Source: Muscardinus avellanarius
Lineage: Eukaryota; Chordata; Mammalia; Rodentia; Gliridae
NCBI GenBank assembly: GCA_963383645.1
Contig: OY726567.1
Location: 72,252,947 to 72,316,946, forward strand
Length of the DNA stretch: 64,000 bases
Direction: 5' to 3'
Within the stretch, counting starts at the first letter, position 1. Each line of letters opens with the position of its first letter. Shown here piece after piece: positions 33,391 through 43,555 of the stretch. The notes below the pieces were generated by a model. That model worked only from the letters and a program-made list of their open reading frames with translations. It had not been told where the DNA came from and did not search any database. The translations under genes were made by a program, and so were the position numbers.

Positions 33391-33590
33391 GGTCAGGTAT
33401 GGTGGCCCATGCCTGTAATCCCAATACTTGGGAGACTGAGTCAGGAGGATGACAGGTTTGAGGCCAATGTTGGCAACTTAGCAAGACCATTGGCAATTTA
33501 GTGAGACACTGTTTCAAGATAAAATAAAAAATAACCTGGGAGTGTAGCTAAGAGGTAGAATGTCCCTGGGTTCAATCCCCACTTCCATAA
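33391..33590 (+). mobile_element. B1-dID SINE, OLD
   Basis: Head aggtatggtggcccatgcc, tail aagaggtagaatgtccctgg. Confidence 0.85.
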
Positions 33591-33599
33591 AACAAACAA

Positions 33600-34195
33600 C
33601 CCAAACTCAGACAATAATTTTGCATACTTCAATATCTGCACTATAACTCCATTTTTCTATAGAAATTATCCAGTAATTTCTGAAACAACCTTTAAGATAA
33701 ATGTATATGTAGCATATCTACACACACGATAAACCGTGACATGGCCATGCCATGGGATGTGACTCAGTAACTGAGAAGTCTACTGATAGAGGCCACCACC
33801 TGGATCACTCTAGGAACATGATGATGAGTGACAGGTGTCAGCCTCTAAAGGTCATAGCCTATACAGTGCTGCTTATATAATATACCCCAAATGACAAGAC
33901 CGTGGAGGCAAAGAACAAATGAGTGCTGCCCACAGGGGTGGGGTGGAGGCGGAGCTGGGGGTGGCTATGGTGGCGGGCAGTCCTGCATCCCAGGGTAGTG
34001 GTGACTCTGGTGACTTACACATGTTACTAAAATGACATGACACTGCACAGGTGTTTGGGACCAATGGCAACCTCCTGGTTTACACTGCAGTTGTGTAAAA
34101 TGTAACCACAGAGGGAGACTATTTGAGGGATACTAGGAACTACCTTGATTAACTTCCTGTGAATCTAGAATTATTTCAAAATAAAAAGTTAAAAG
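33600..34195 (+). mobile_element. L1 LINE 3' end (old)
   Basis: Ends like L1M-type 3' ends: tgacatgacactgcacagg, cctgtgaatctagaattatttcaaaataaaaag, with an A-rich tail. The 5' half is weak. Confidence 0.55.
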
Positions 34196-34214
34196 AAAGA
34201 AAGAGAAAAAGGAA

Positions 34215-34560
34215 GGACTTTAAAAAATGAGTACTCAGCTATAAAAAAGAACAAAATCATGTCATTTGCAAGAAAATGGAAAGACCTGTAGAATATGTTA
34301 AGTGAGATCAGCCAAGCACAGAAAGAGAAAGGACATATATTTTCTCTAATATGCCCAAACTAGGGAGTATTAGGGATACCAGAGGGACTCCAGACAATGG
34401 AGGGGAAACCTCAGCAAAGCTAGAATGCAAGGATAGGAGAGGAAGAAGGCTGAGGCTGATTAATGAAGGAGCTGCATCCGAATTTGTGTAAAAATATAAA
34501 TACAGCATGATTAACCTGGACACTCATTGTGGGGAGGGGGGGAAGAGCAGCAGACAGTGT
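34215..34560 (+). mobile_element. L1 LINE 3' end
   Basis: gtactcagctataaaaaagaac, aaatcatgtcatttgcaag, gttaagtgagatcagccaagc: the classic L1 3' terminal motif order. Confidence 0.8.
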
Positions 34561-34719
34561 TACACTGCAGACCATCCTAGAGGACACAGTATAGTGCCAC
34601 ACTGTCCAATGTCCAGGACAGTGCCCCCCTCCCAGGACATTACGAAAAGGTACTGTGGCTATAACCCCCCCCTCCTCTTCCTTTAGCACAGTCTGTTGTT
34701 AAGTCAAAAGCTGACTAAG

Positions 34720-34865
34720 GCTAGGCATGGTGGCAAATGCCTGCAATCCTAGCACTTGGGAGACTGAGACAGGAGCATAGCAGGTTTGAGACCAGCCTTT
34801 AGCAACCTAGTGAGACCTTGTTCAAAACAAACAAAAATTAAATAAAATAGGGCTGGGGGTGGGTT
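34720..34865 (+). mobile_element. B1-dID SINE with truncated tail
   Basis: Full OLD head, then aaatagggctgggggtgg, after which the similarity stops. Confidence 0.8.
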
Positions 34866-35339
34866 CACTTGGCCCAGAGGTGTCAAATGAGTACAGGAGC
34901 AATAAGCTGAGTGGACTTCAGATGCACATGTCCTCCAGTGATAATCAGCTGTGGCCTCCACCACAGCACACCAAGCCTGAGATGACACGAGAGCGCGTCA
35001 CTGCCTGGGCTGGAGGCCCCTTTCAGCTCAACACTGCCCAGTGGTGAGGCAGGTGATAACGTCTGAAGGAGCCACGAGCTCCCTAAGCTCCTGCACAGAC
35101 GCTTATTACATGGTAGCAGTGCAGTCAGCTCTGGGTGTTTCTATCTCCTTCTTTGGTAAATCCTCAACTGGCAGTAACAATTTCCATTCTAATTCCAGTT
35201 CTGAATAGACTAGAATCTTCTTTCTTAGGTTTATGGGGAGAAAAACTTAACCTTCAATTCCACACTTGACACTTTTAGTCTCCCAGCTGAATTTTTTTTT
35301 TTTTCAAGTTCAGAAATTATTTTTTCTTTTTCTTTCTTT
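34866..35339. other. Unique intron 2 stretch
   Basis: Nothing recognised. Confidence 0.4.
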
Positions 35340-35550
35340 CTTTTTTTTGTGGTACTGGGGATGGAACCCAGGGGCATTCTACCTCCAAGCTACACCCCCA
35401 GCCCTATTTTTTATTCTTTATTTTGAAACAGGTCTCACTGAGTTGCAAAGGGCCTCCTAAGTAGTAGCTGAGGCTGGCCTCAAACAGCAATCCTCCTGTC
35501 TCCACCTCCCAAATTCTGGGATTATAAGCACGCACCCCCATGTCCAGTTT
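35340..35550 (-). mobile_element. B1-dID SINE
   Basis: Tail ggaacccaggggcattctacc. Head end cgcacccccatgtccagtt, after a long T/C-rich tail. Confidence 0.85.
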
Positions 35551-35920
35551 AATTTTTATTTTTCTAAAGTCACTATAAAATAATTCTAAATATAACCACA
35601 TTTAGAATAAAAGACAAATTACAATTATTACAATTGTTTTTTTGTGTTTAGCAGCAATGCCTAACAAAGAAAGCCTGTTATCTTTCCCCCATTATGTGGA
35701 TGGTCCCAGCTGATTTTTATATCTCTGGATGATCAAACTTTTCTCTTTTTGGCAACCACATTTTCTACTCCTTTTCACTCTTTCTGTTAAAGTGAACTGG
35801 AGAGTGTGCAAATGGAAAGGGATTTGTAAAAATGCCATTTTAAGATTGCTGATGTGCACGAAAGTTAGTGGGTAAAGCTTGATGAGAAGCAGGACATGTG
35901 CAGAGGTTCCAAACACCTCC
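35551..35920. other. Unique AT-rich intron 2 stretch
   Basis: Nothing recognised. Confidence 0.4.
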
Positions 35921-35921
35921 T

Positions 35922-36180
35922 GCCGGGCGTGGTGGTGCACACTTGTAATCCCAGTACTTGGGAGGCTGAGACAGGAGGATCACAGGCTCACAGCCAGCCT
36001 CAGCTACTTAGGGAGGCCCTCCTCCACTTAGTGACACCCTGTTTCAAAATAAAGAATTAAAAAGAAATAGGGGTGAGGGTATAGCTTGGAGGTAGAATGC
36101 CTCTGGGTTCAATCCCTACCACTACAAAAACAAACAAAGAAACAAACAAACAAACAAAAAACCAAAAATAAAAACAAAAC
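35922..36180 (+). mobile_element. B1-dID SINE with (AAAC)n-rich tail
   Basis: Head gccgggcgtggtggtgcaca, tail ggaggtagaatgcctctggg. Imperfect TSD around aaacacctcc/aaaacacttcc. Confidence 0.85.
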
Positions 36181-36409
36181 ACTTCCGAACTCACATACTA
36201 GAGGATGCAATGTTGCATTCTAATGATGAGAAAACGCCAGACAGATCCAAGAGGGACACTCTACCAAACAACTGGTCAGTGATCTTTATTATGAAAGACA
36301 AGGAAAGACCAAGGGAATGTCACAGATCAAAGAAGACCAGGGGACAGGCTGCACAGTGGGGAGCCTGGGTTTGGTCCTCAATGAAAAAGGCACCACAGTA
36401 GATAAGGTC

Positions 36410-36815
36410 TAGAGCGCTGGGTGCTGTGCATGTCTGTAATCCCAGGACTGGGAGGCTGAGACAGGTGGACCGCAAGCTCCAGCTCAGCCTTCGAAACTCA
36501 GTGAGACTCAGGAACTGAGCGAGACCCTGTTTCAAAAATTTTTTTTTCTTTTGGTGGTACTGGAGGTGGAACCCAGGGGCTTTCTACCTCTGGGCTATAC
36601 TCCCAGACCTATTTTCTATTTTATTTGGAAACAGGGTCTCACTAAGTAGCTGAGGCTGGCTTCGAACCTGTGCGATCCTCCTGTCTCAGCCTGCCAAGTG
36701 CGGGGATTGCAAGGGTGTGCCACCACGCCTGGCCCTGTTTCAAAATTTAAAAAATGGCTAGGGTTGTATCGGAGGTAGAAATCCCTTGGGTTTGATCCCC
36801 AGTAGAAGAAAGAAA
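36410..36815 (+). mobile_element. OLD B1-dID split by a minus-strand type C copy
   Basis: Outer parts 36410-36537 and 36733-36815. The inner minus copy at 36538-36732 has the perfect 13-bp TSD CCCTGTTTCAAAA (36525-36537, 36733-36745). Confidence 0.93.
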
Positions 36816-36854
36816 GAAAGAAAAAAAAACTCTATAGTGTGATGAGCTGTGCTG

Positions 36855-37740
36855 TACCAGGATAAATTATCTAGTTCTGATCACTGCACTGTGGTTGTGC
36901 AAGATGCTGACTGCACAAAATGAGGTGAAGAACTGAAAGGGGCAATGGCAAGCTGCAGACAATGAAAAATAAAAATAAAAACTCTGTGGGAAAAAATGGG
37001 CAAAAGACATGAACAGCCATTTCCCAGTAGGGAAAACACATATAGTCACTAAGCCCAGGGCAAACGCAATTAAGCTGCCACGAGATACAACTAAAAAATC
37101 TATAGGAAAAACGAATAGAACTAAATATTGGACTGCATGCACGGCGACTGGATCTCTTCTCCATTGTGGGTAGAGGAATAACTGGTACAACCACTTTGGA
37201 AAGTAACTTGCTATCATCTTGTCTACTTGAAGACCAGGCAGTTATATTCAGAGGCACATGCCCTAGGGAAGCCCTTGAACATGCATATCTGGAGACAAAA
37301 TGGGTCGTGAGAATGAAACAGAGAAGCAATTTAAGTGCGCTCCAACGGGAGATGGGATGGACCCCAGCAGGTTCACACAACGGAGCGCTAAGACAGCAGT
37401 GAAAACGGAGAGACCACGGTGCGCAAACCTTAACATGCTGACTGGAACACCAGTCACAGCGAGCGCACACTGCAAGAGGTGGTTTACAGTGGGAAAACCG
37501 GCAACGCTCAACACTGAGCGGCTTAAAACAGAGACGTGTTACAGCACCACACGACCAAGGCCAAGGACGAATGACCAGGGGAGGCGGGAGGCGGCCAGCG
37601 CAGCCCCAGACATGCTGGGTGAGCATCGGCAGCAGCGCGCCGTCTGCTCTGGGTACAGGAGAAATCGATGCTTCTCTCTGGGTTTTTACCAAAAAAAAAA
37701 GGGCAAATGGCTTGTAAAGCGCCCCAAATTTTCTGGTTCT
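36855..37740 (+). mobile_element. L1 LINE fragment (ORF2 end/3' region)
   Basis: gggcaaaagacatgaacagc, then ccatttcccagtaggg, ccacgagatacaactaaaa, ggtacaaccactttggaaag: the ORDER of L1 ORF2-end motifs, diverged and frame-broken. Confidence 0.7.
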
Positions 37741-38039
37741 AGACTCATATCTTAAAGCAGTCTCAGTGAGAAAAATTGCCAGTGTTTTTGGAAGCCTTCA
37801 GACCTTAAAGCGGAAGGCACACATTTGAAGAGAACAACTTGTAAGAGGTCAGATTTGCTTCTAAGGTTGATCTGAAAACACCCATTATCTGCCTGTACCC
37901 ACACATCTAGGCCAGGAATCTGCCTTAAGGGGATGTTGATTTCCTACTATGGATAAGATCTTCTAAAAATATAAGTTCTCTGCGTTGCATCCATCCATCT
38001 ATTTATAATAATATAGAGTATCCATCCATCTATTTATAT
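37741..38039. other. Unique intron 2 stretch
   Basis: Nothing recognised. Confidence 0.4.
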
Positions 38040-38238
38040 AGTAATGGGGATTAGACACAGTGCCGTTCTACTTCTGAGCTACATCCCCACCCTTTTAAAT
38101 TTTTATTTTGAAACAGAGTCTTGCTAAGTTTATGAAGATCCCCTAGCTAAGTTGCTGGGGCTGTCCTTGAACATGTGATCCTCCTGTCTTAGCCTCCTAA
38201 GTACTGGGATTACAGGTGTGTGTCATTGTGTCTGGCTC
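38040..38238 (-). mobile_element. B1-dID SINE, OLD
   Basis: Tail gattagacacagtgccgttc, head end tgtcattgtgtctggct. Diverged. Confidence 0.8.
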
Positions 38239-38242
38239 ATCA

Positions 38243-38763
38243 TTTTTTTTTTTTTTTTTTTTTGGGCAGTGAGGATTAAATGCAGAAACATTCTGCCTCT
38301 GAGCTATACCCCTAGCTCTATTTTTTTTTGTGTGTGTGTGTGGTACCGGAGATGGAACCCTTCTACCTCTAGGCTACACTCCCAGACCTATTTTATATTT
38401 CATTGGGAAACAGGGTCTCTCTCTCTCTCTTTTTTTGTGTGTGGTACTGGGGTTCCTGGAAGCCCTTCTACCTCCGGGCTACACTCCCAGACCTATTTTA
38501 TACTTTTTATTTGGAAACAGGGTCTCTTAAGCCAGTGTGGCTGGCTTCGAAACTGCGCGATCCTCCTGTCTCTGCCTCCCAAGTACTGGGATTGCAAGTG
38601 TGTGCCACCATGCCCGGCCCCCTACCTCTATTTTAATTTTGAAACAGGGTCTTGCTAGGTTGGTTAGGGTCTCACTACTTGCTGAGGCTGTCTTTGAATC
38701 TGCAATCCTCCTGTTTCAGCCTCCCAAGTTTGGGGTTACAAGTGTGTGCCACCATGTCTGGCT
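38243..38763 (-). mobile_element. Stack of three minus-strand B1-dID SINEs
   Basis: The outer OLD copy is 38243-38325 plus 38626-38763. Between its halves are a truncated tail (38327-38418) and a complete type B copy (38431-38620, TTCCTGGAA 38453-38461). The filler is flanked by CTCTATTTT (38316-38324, 38626-38634). Confidence 0.88.
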
Positions 38764-38992
38764 CATCGATCGTTAGTATTTAGGAACCCTTCCTGTTCCT
38801 TGAGCAAATGTTTATCTAGCCTGTGGGCCGTGTACCTGCTGACTGTTCTGACAGCTGAGGTGGCCCTCCATGCATGTGGCTGTTGAACGTTAGGGTTTAC
38901 TACATGTATAACTTGCCTGCACCTTAACATCGTTTTTAAGGGACATTCTACTGAAGGTCAAAACAGTCAAGTAAAACAAGTGGCTCACTCAC
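38764..38992. other. Unique intron 2 flank of exon 2
   Basis: Exon-proximal, repeat-free. Confidence 0.5.
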
Positions 38993-39208
38993 CAGCTGGA
39001 ATTCGCTCCTGCGGCTGAAGGCCTCCCTGATCCCCGAGTCCCTCCAGAGCGCGCTCAGGGCCGGCACATACAGCTGGAAGGTGGCGGGCTCCACGGGCAG
39101 CCCGGCTTTGTTCTCGAAGGCCATCAGGAACATCCCATGCTTTTCATTTTCAGAATGCTGCCAAGGAATGCCCAGCTTGTCCCGTGCGTCGACAAGCACC
39201 CTTGAGCC
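38993..39208 (-). CDS. GNA12: GNA12 exon 2, residues 104-175
   Basis: The exon codes 72 residues from [16 protein letters not shown] to SRRSEFQL, most of the all-helical domain that closes over the nucleotide in G-alpha proteins. The acceptor is tattcctag after a long pyrimidine tract, and the donor is gtgagt directly after the CTG of Leu175. The length is 216 nt and both edges are phase 0. His121 stands where the human protein, as I recall it, has Tyr. Exon 1 (residues 1-103, with the start, N-terminal lipidation region and GAGESGKS P-loop) should follow in transcript-upstream direction. I searched the window for it and it is not present. Confidence 0.97.
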
Positions 39209-39404
39209 CTAGGAATAGGAGAAGGGAAAGAGACTTACTGAGACCAAATTGTACTGAGCAACCTTGATACAGGCGTTGGCTGTCATAAAGGACACCACTC
39301 ACATGCTGTCGAGTCTGCAGCCAGGAAAAGACTCTTGCTTTGCTCTGCCATGCCATGAATGTGGTAACTCGTAGGACCACACTCTTGTCAAGACAAGTGT
39401 GACG

Positions 39405-39690
39405 CCATTTGCTGTGGTGTATGCCTGTAATTCCAGTACTTGGGAGGCTACGGCTGGAGGGAGAATAGAAGGTTCAAAGCCAGCCTCAGCAACTTAGTGA
39501 GGACTTGCTAAAAAAAGAAAAAAAAGGAAGAGAAAGGAAGGAAGGAAGGAAGGAAGAAAAAGGCCAGGGATGTAGTTTAGAGGTAGAATGCCCTGGGTTC
39601 AATCCCCGGCACAACAGAAAAAACAGGATTGGGGGTATGGCCTAGAGGTAGAACACCTCTAGGTTCACCCTCTAGTACCAAAAAGTCAAT
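39405..39690 (+). mobile_element. B1-dID SINE with (AAGG)n in its linker, plus an extra dID tail
   Basis: Head 39405-39510, GGAA-rich linker 39528-39560, tail to 39618. A second tail (ggtatggcctagaggtagaac) follows at 39627-39690. Confidence 0.85.
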
Positions 39691-39711
39691 TAAACAAATA
39701 GCCTTATTGAT

Positions 39712-39830
39712 GTAATTAATATACCATCCAATTCACCTTTGCAAACTGGACAGCTCAGTGATTTTCAAGTTTTATTCTAATAAGCCTCATCCCAGCCTTG
39801 GAGAAGGGCAGACACATGGATTTTTATTTA
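39712..39830 (-). mobile_element. L1 LINE 3' UTR fragment
   Basis: ataccatccaattcacctttgc and agctcagtgattttcaag resemble the reverse of old L1 3' ends. Confidence 0.5.
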
Positions 39831-39835
39831 ATTAT

Positions 39836-40041
39836 TTTTTTTTTGTACTGGGGATTGAACTCAGAAGCATTCTACTTCCAAGTTAGACCCTCAGCATAAT
39901 TTTATTTCTTATTTGGAAACAGGGTCTCACTAGGTTGCTGAAAGCCTCAAGAAGTTGCCAAAGCTGGCTTTGAACCTGTGAACACCCTGTCTCAGCCTCC
40001 CAAGTACTGGGATTACAGGTATGTGCCACCACGCCTGGCTG
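39836..40041 (-). mobile_element. B1-dID SINE, OLD
   Basis: T-run, gaactcagaagcattctac, head end gccaccacgcctggct. Confidence 0.85.
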
Positions 40042-40548
40042 ACATGTGGGTTTTGCCTTCTCTGTATCTCTCCCACAGCCCTGGGTCAGGGCCTCTGCTT
40101 TTGCCTTTGAACTAGTCACTGGGCCATATGCTCACGATGCCCAAAAAGAGGGGCTGCAGACTCAGCTGACAGCTGTCTGGGCAGAGGTGCTCCTCCGAGA
40201 GCGAGCTCAGTGGGAGGCTTTGGCAACCATGCCCAAGGCCGCCAATCCACAAATGATAGCAGGAAATACTGGCCAACCACACGTCTCAAGAAGTACTCAG
40301 GTTTCAGATATATAAAAAACACTCAAGATTCAACAGTTAAAAACCAAATGATCTGGTAGAAAATAGGCAAAGGACATGAAGGGAGATTTCACTAGAGAAC
40401 ACACGCAGATAGCACATCAGCAGGAGAGAGGTGGCTGGAGATGCCTAGATGCCAGGAAAAGCAGGTCAAGACCTCACGGGGCCATCGTCACAGCAGCGAA
40501 GTGGGGACACAGTCCAGTGTAGTCAGGCTGGAACATGTGTACTGGCCT

Positions 40549-40647
40549 ACACTCCCTCCCTTCCTTTCCCCTCTCTCCCTCCTCTCTCCCTCCTTCCTTC
40601 CTTCCTTCCTTCCTTCCTTCCTTCCTTCCTTTTTTTCTTTCTTTCTT
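40549..40647. repeat. Pyrimidine tract with (CCTT)n
   Basis: CT-rich, with a run of about ten TTCC units at 40591-40630. It is the reversed, expanded tail of the SINE that follows. Confidence 0.9.
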
Positions 40648-40840
40648 CTTTTTTTTTTTGTGGTACCAAGGATTGAGCCCAGGGACAGTCTACCTCTGAC
40701 CTACACCCCAAGCTTTATTTTATGTTTTTTATTTTGAAACAAGGTCTCACTAAGTTTCTAAGGCTGGCCTGGAATCTGTGATCCTCCTGTCTCAGCCTCC
40801 CAAGTACTGGGATTATAGGTGTGCACCAACATGCCCAGCT
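40648..40840 (-). mobile_element. B1-dID SINE, OLD
   Basis: gattgagcccagggacagtc, head end gcaccaacatgcccagct. Confidence 0.85.
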
Positions 40841-40848
40841 GGCAATTC

Positions 40849-41222
40849 CCCCCCCGCCCCCAGTACTGGGGATGGACCCCAGAGCCATTTTAGTTCTGAG
40901 TTGTACCCCAGCCCTCTTTTTTTATTATTTATTTATTTTTTTTAGGAAAAGTGTTTATTTTTTATTTTTATTTATTTGGAAACAGGGTCTCAAGCCAGCG
41001 CGGCTGGCTTTGAACCTGCACAATCTTCCTGTCTCTGCCTCACAAGCATGGGGATTACAAGCGTGTACCACCAAGCCCGGCTTTTATTTTTTTACTTTTG
41101 AAACAGGGTCTCACTAAGTTGCAGAGGACCTCACTAAGTAGCTGGGGCTGGCCACAAACCTGCGATCCTCCTGGATCAGCCTCCCAAATTCTGGTATTAC
41201 AAGCACACACCAACATGCCTGG
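40849..41222 (-). mobile_element. OLD B1-dID split by a truncated type B copy
   Basis: Outer tail 40858-40944 and outer head 41083-41222, with TSD GCTGGCAATT on both sides. The inner copy at 40945-41082 has only the type B head and linker, no dID tail. Confidence 0.85.
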
Positions 41223-41840
41223 CTGGCAATTTCTTAAAAAACTAAAATTATGTTTATTTTACAATGCAGCAACCTCACTCCTAGGTGTTCATGCCAGAGA
41301 AATGAGAACTGATGTCCACACAAAAACCTACACAGGAATATTTGTAGTAGCTTTATTCATAATAGCCCCAAACAGACCTGGTAATATTACTCAGCAATAA
41401 AAAGGAATAAATGATGGACAGGTAACAACCTGGATGGATCTCAAGGATATCATGCAGAATGAACATAGCCAGTGTTAAAAGGTCACAAGTTACATGATTC
41501 TCTTCATATATAATTGTCACAAAATGAAAATATAGAGACGGACAACAAAGTAGTGGTGCCAGGGATTAGTGTTGGTGATGGGGCTCAAAGAGGGGTGACT
41601 GAAAAGGGGCAGCTCAAGGTCTCTGTGGTCTTGACTATGTGACGGTTACACAAATTGACAGGTGATAAAAGGGCAGAGACTCCTCCCCCCACACACTGTG
41701 CCACTGTCAATTTCCTGGCTTTGATACTATACTGTAATTATGTACCTCATAACTATAGGGAAAACTGGATGATACTTCTCTGTGCTATCTTTGCAATTCC
41801 CTGTGAACCTGTAATTATTTTAAAATAAAGCGTTTTTAAA

Positions 41841-42747
41841 AAGTTAACTAGCAGTCATGGTAATGTGTGTCCCAGCTCTGCTACATGGAAAGGGAAGGTC
41901 ACTGGAGGTCAGAGGAAGAGACAGCAGGAAAAGGGAGGCTCCATAAATCCTAATCGGAGCTGGGCCTCCAGCTGAGCCTTCCGAAGTGTGGGTGGATGTG
42001 AACGGACCACTCTGGGGAAACTGAGCTGAGTAAGTCCCCACTGTCCTCTCTTCCTTCCTGCCTGAGACCCTCCCACGTCCCAACTCTCTGACTACGCCAC
42101 CACCTCCTGCCTTCCCACAAGGAGAAAAGTCCAGGGGCGGAGAGCCCAAAGACACAAAGACAACTCCTGTCTTCCACATCACGCACAACAGAAACAACGT
42201 GAATGAGCAGAGGGCAGCGTGGACACCTGGGCGAGGTTCTGCAAAGGGTGTCAGCGCCGTTGTCTCTATCAGAGGCTCCCTGTCATTCAGGCAGAGCCTG
42301 GCAAAAGGGGCTCGGACAGGATTTCAGACTCCGCACCCCCCCCCACACACACACACACTTCCCAAGGAAACCAGCCCACCTGCCAGTCCCCACAGCAAGT
42401 TGCACCTGGCACACAGGGGGCCTTTCAGGAGCTATCCTTATACAATCTAGAGTTTATCTTCACAAGGAGTATGATGACTTCTCTCACAACAAAATCTCTA
42501 ACCCTTGAGGAGCGCCATTTTTATGGGCCAGAGCTGAAGGCAGAGGCCAAAACAGACTCAGAGCCTGAAGGTCACCCATGAAGACTGTTTCCGGCACCGT
42601 GAAAAGCAGGCCTAGCCCTGCGCCTGGGTGGACAGAACTGGCCCCCTCAGCAGTCTGGTCTCCCCATGTACCACAGCACTGCGGCAGCTGCTCCAGCTGG
42701 TTGTACCCAGCCACGGGGAAAAGACTCCTTACTTACTTATTTACTTT
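41841..42747. other. Unique intron 1 stretch
   Basis: SINE-free for 0.9 kb. A short CA run at 42344-42359. No gene recognised. Confidence 0.45.
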
Positions 42748-42963
42748 TATTTTTTTTTGTGCATCTCAGGATGAAACCCAGGGGCATTCAACTCTGAGCT
42801 ACACCCCCTGCCCTATCTATTTCTTATTCTTTATTTTGAAAGGGTCTCACTGAGTTGCAGAGGGCCTCACTAAGTAGCTGAGGCTGTCCGTGAACCGCGA
42901 TCCTCAGGTGGGTCTCAGCCTCCTGAATGCTGGGATGACAAGCGTCCGCCACCACGCCTGGCT
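42748..42963 (-). mobile_element. B1-dID SINE, type A
   Basis: gtccgtgaaccgcgatcctc marks type A. The head ends ccaccacgcctggct. Confidence 0.85.
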
Positions 42964-43219
42964 CTTAGTTCTCACAAATGCAAGGCAACTGGCAAAATTG
43001 CCAGTGAACTTTTAGGTATGACAGCTAACTTGAGTGCATTTTCTTTCTGTATCTCCTCCACTTTATCTGTAGGAGAAAGGCATCAAGGAAAAAAGAACAG
43101 CTTTCTTTTAGCTCATTTAAATTATTCAAGCCCCAAACGGCTCCTTGCCAGTCTTGGAAGTCCAAGAGTGAGTTCTGGAAGTTTCCTATTTCAGAAGAGC
43201 TGCTAGTTTCAATTCCACC

Positions 43220-43417
43220 TTTTTTTTTTTTTTTTTTTGGTACTGGGAATTGAACTCAAGGGCATTCTACTTCTGAGCTATACCTCTAGCCCTTTTTTAT
43301 TTTTATTTTTTATTTTGGAACAGGGTCTAGCTAAGTTGCTAAGGCTGGACTGGAACCTGAGATCCTCCTATCTCAGCTGCCCAAGTACAGGGATTATAGC
43401 CATGTGCCACCATACCC
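43220..43417 (-). mobile_element. B1-dID SINE, OLD
   Basis: T18, then gaactcaagggcattctact. Confidence 0.85.
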
Positions 43418-43513
43418 TCCACTTCTTAGTGGGAGATGTGGACTCTGGAGCATCAGGTCTGTGTTTTCTGTGCCTGTACAGGCTGATGAGACTCGCCAGT
43501 GTCTTAAAAATCA

Positions 43514-43555
<42 letters not shown>

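Larger units (their letters stand above)
5068..38992 (-). other. GNA12: GNA12 intron 2 (33.9 kb)
   Basis: A GT-AG intron with donor gtgagt after exon 2 and acceptor cttgtgacag before exon 3. It is filled with B1-dID SINEs and L1 fragments, listed separately. I saw no other exon-like conserved coding sequence in it. Confidence 0.95.
40310..41840 (+). mobile_element. L1 LINE 3' part carrying several SINE insertions
   Basis: L1 pieces at 40310-40548 (aaaataggcaaaggacatgaa) and 41223-41840 (ggcaatttcttaaaaaac, cactcctaggtgttcatgcc, ctttattcataatagcccc, ending cctgtaattattttaaaataaag). They read on as one element. Confidence 0.85.

Noticed and set aside
36871..37692. 273-codon minus-strand frame
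   Set aside because: Antisense to a diverged L1 3' region; chance opening.
38218..38658. 146-codon frame, and dozens of similar ones with GILPLSYTPSP- or LEALLPPGYTPRP-like text
   Set aside because: All are translations of reversed B1-dID tails and heads, hence their shared sentences.
3001..39208. GNA13 instead of GNA12
   Set aside because: The C-terminus DIMLQ, the exon 2 peptide and residue spacing fit G-alpha-12. GNA13 ends QLMLQ and differs throughout the helical domain.
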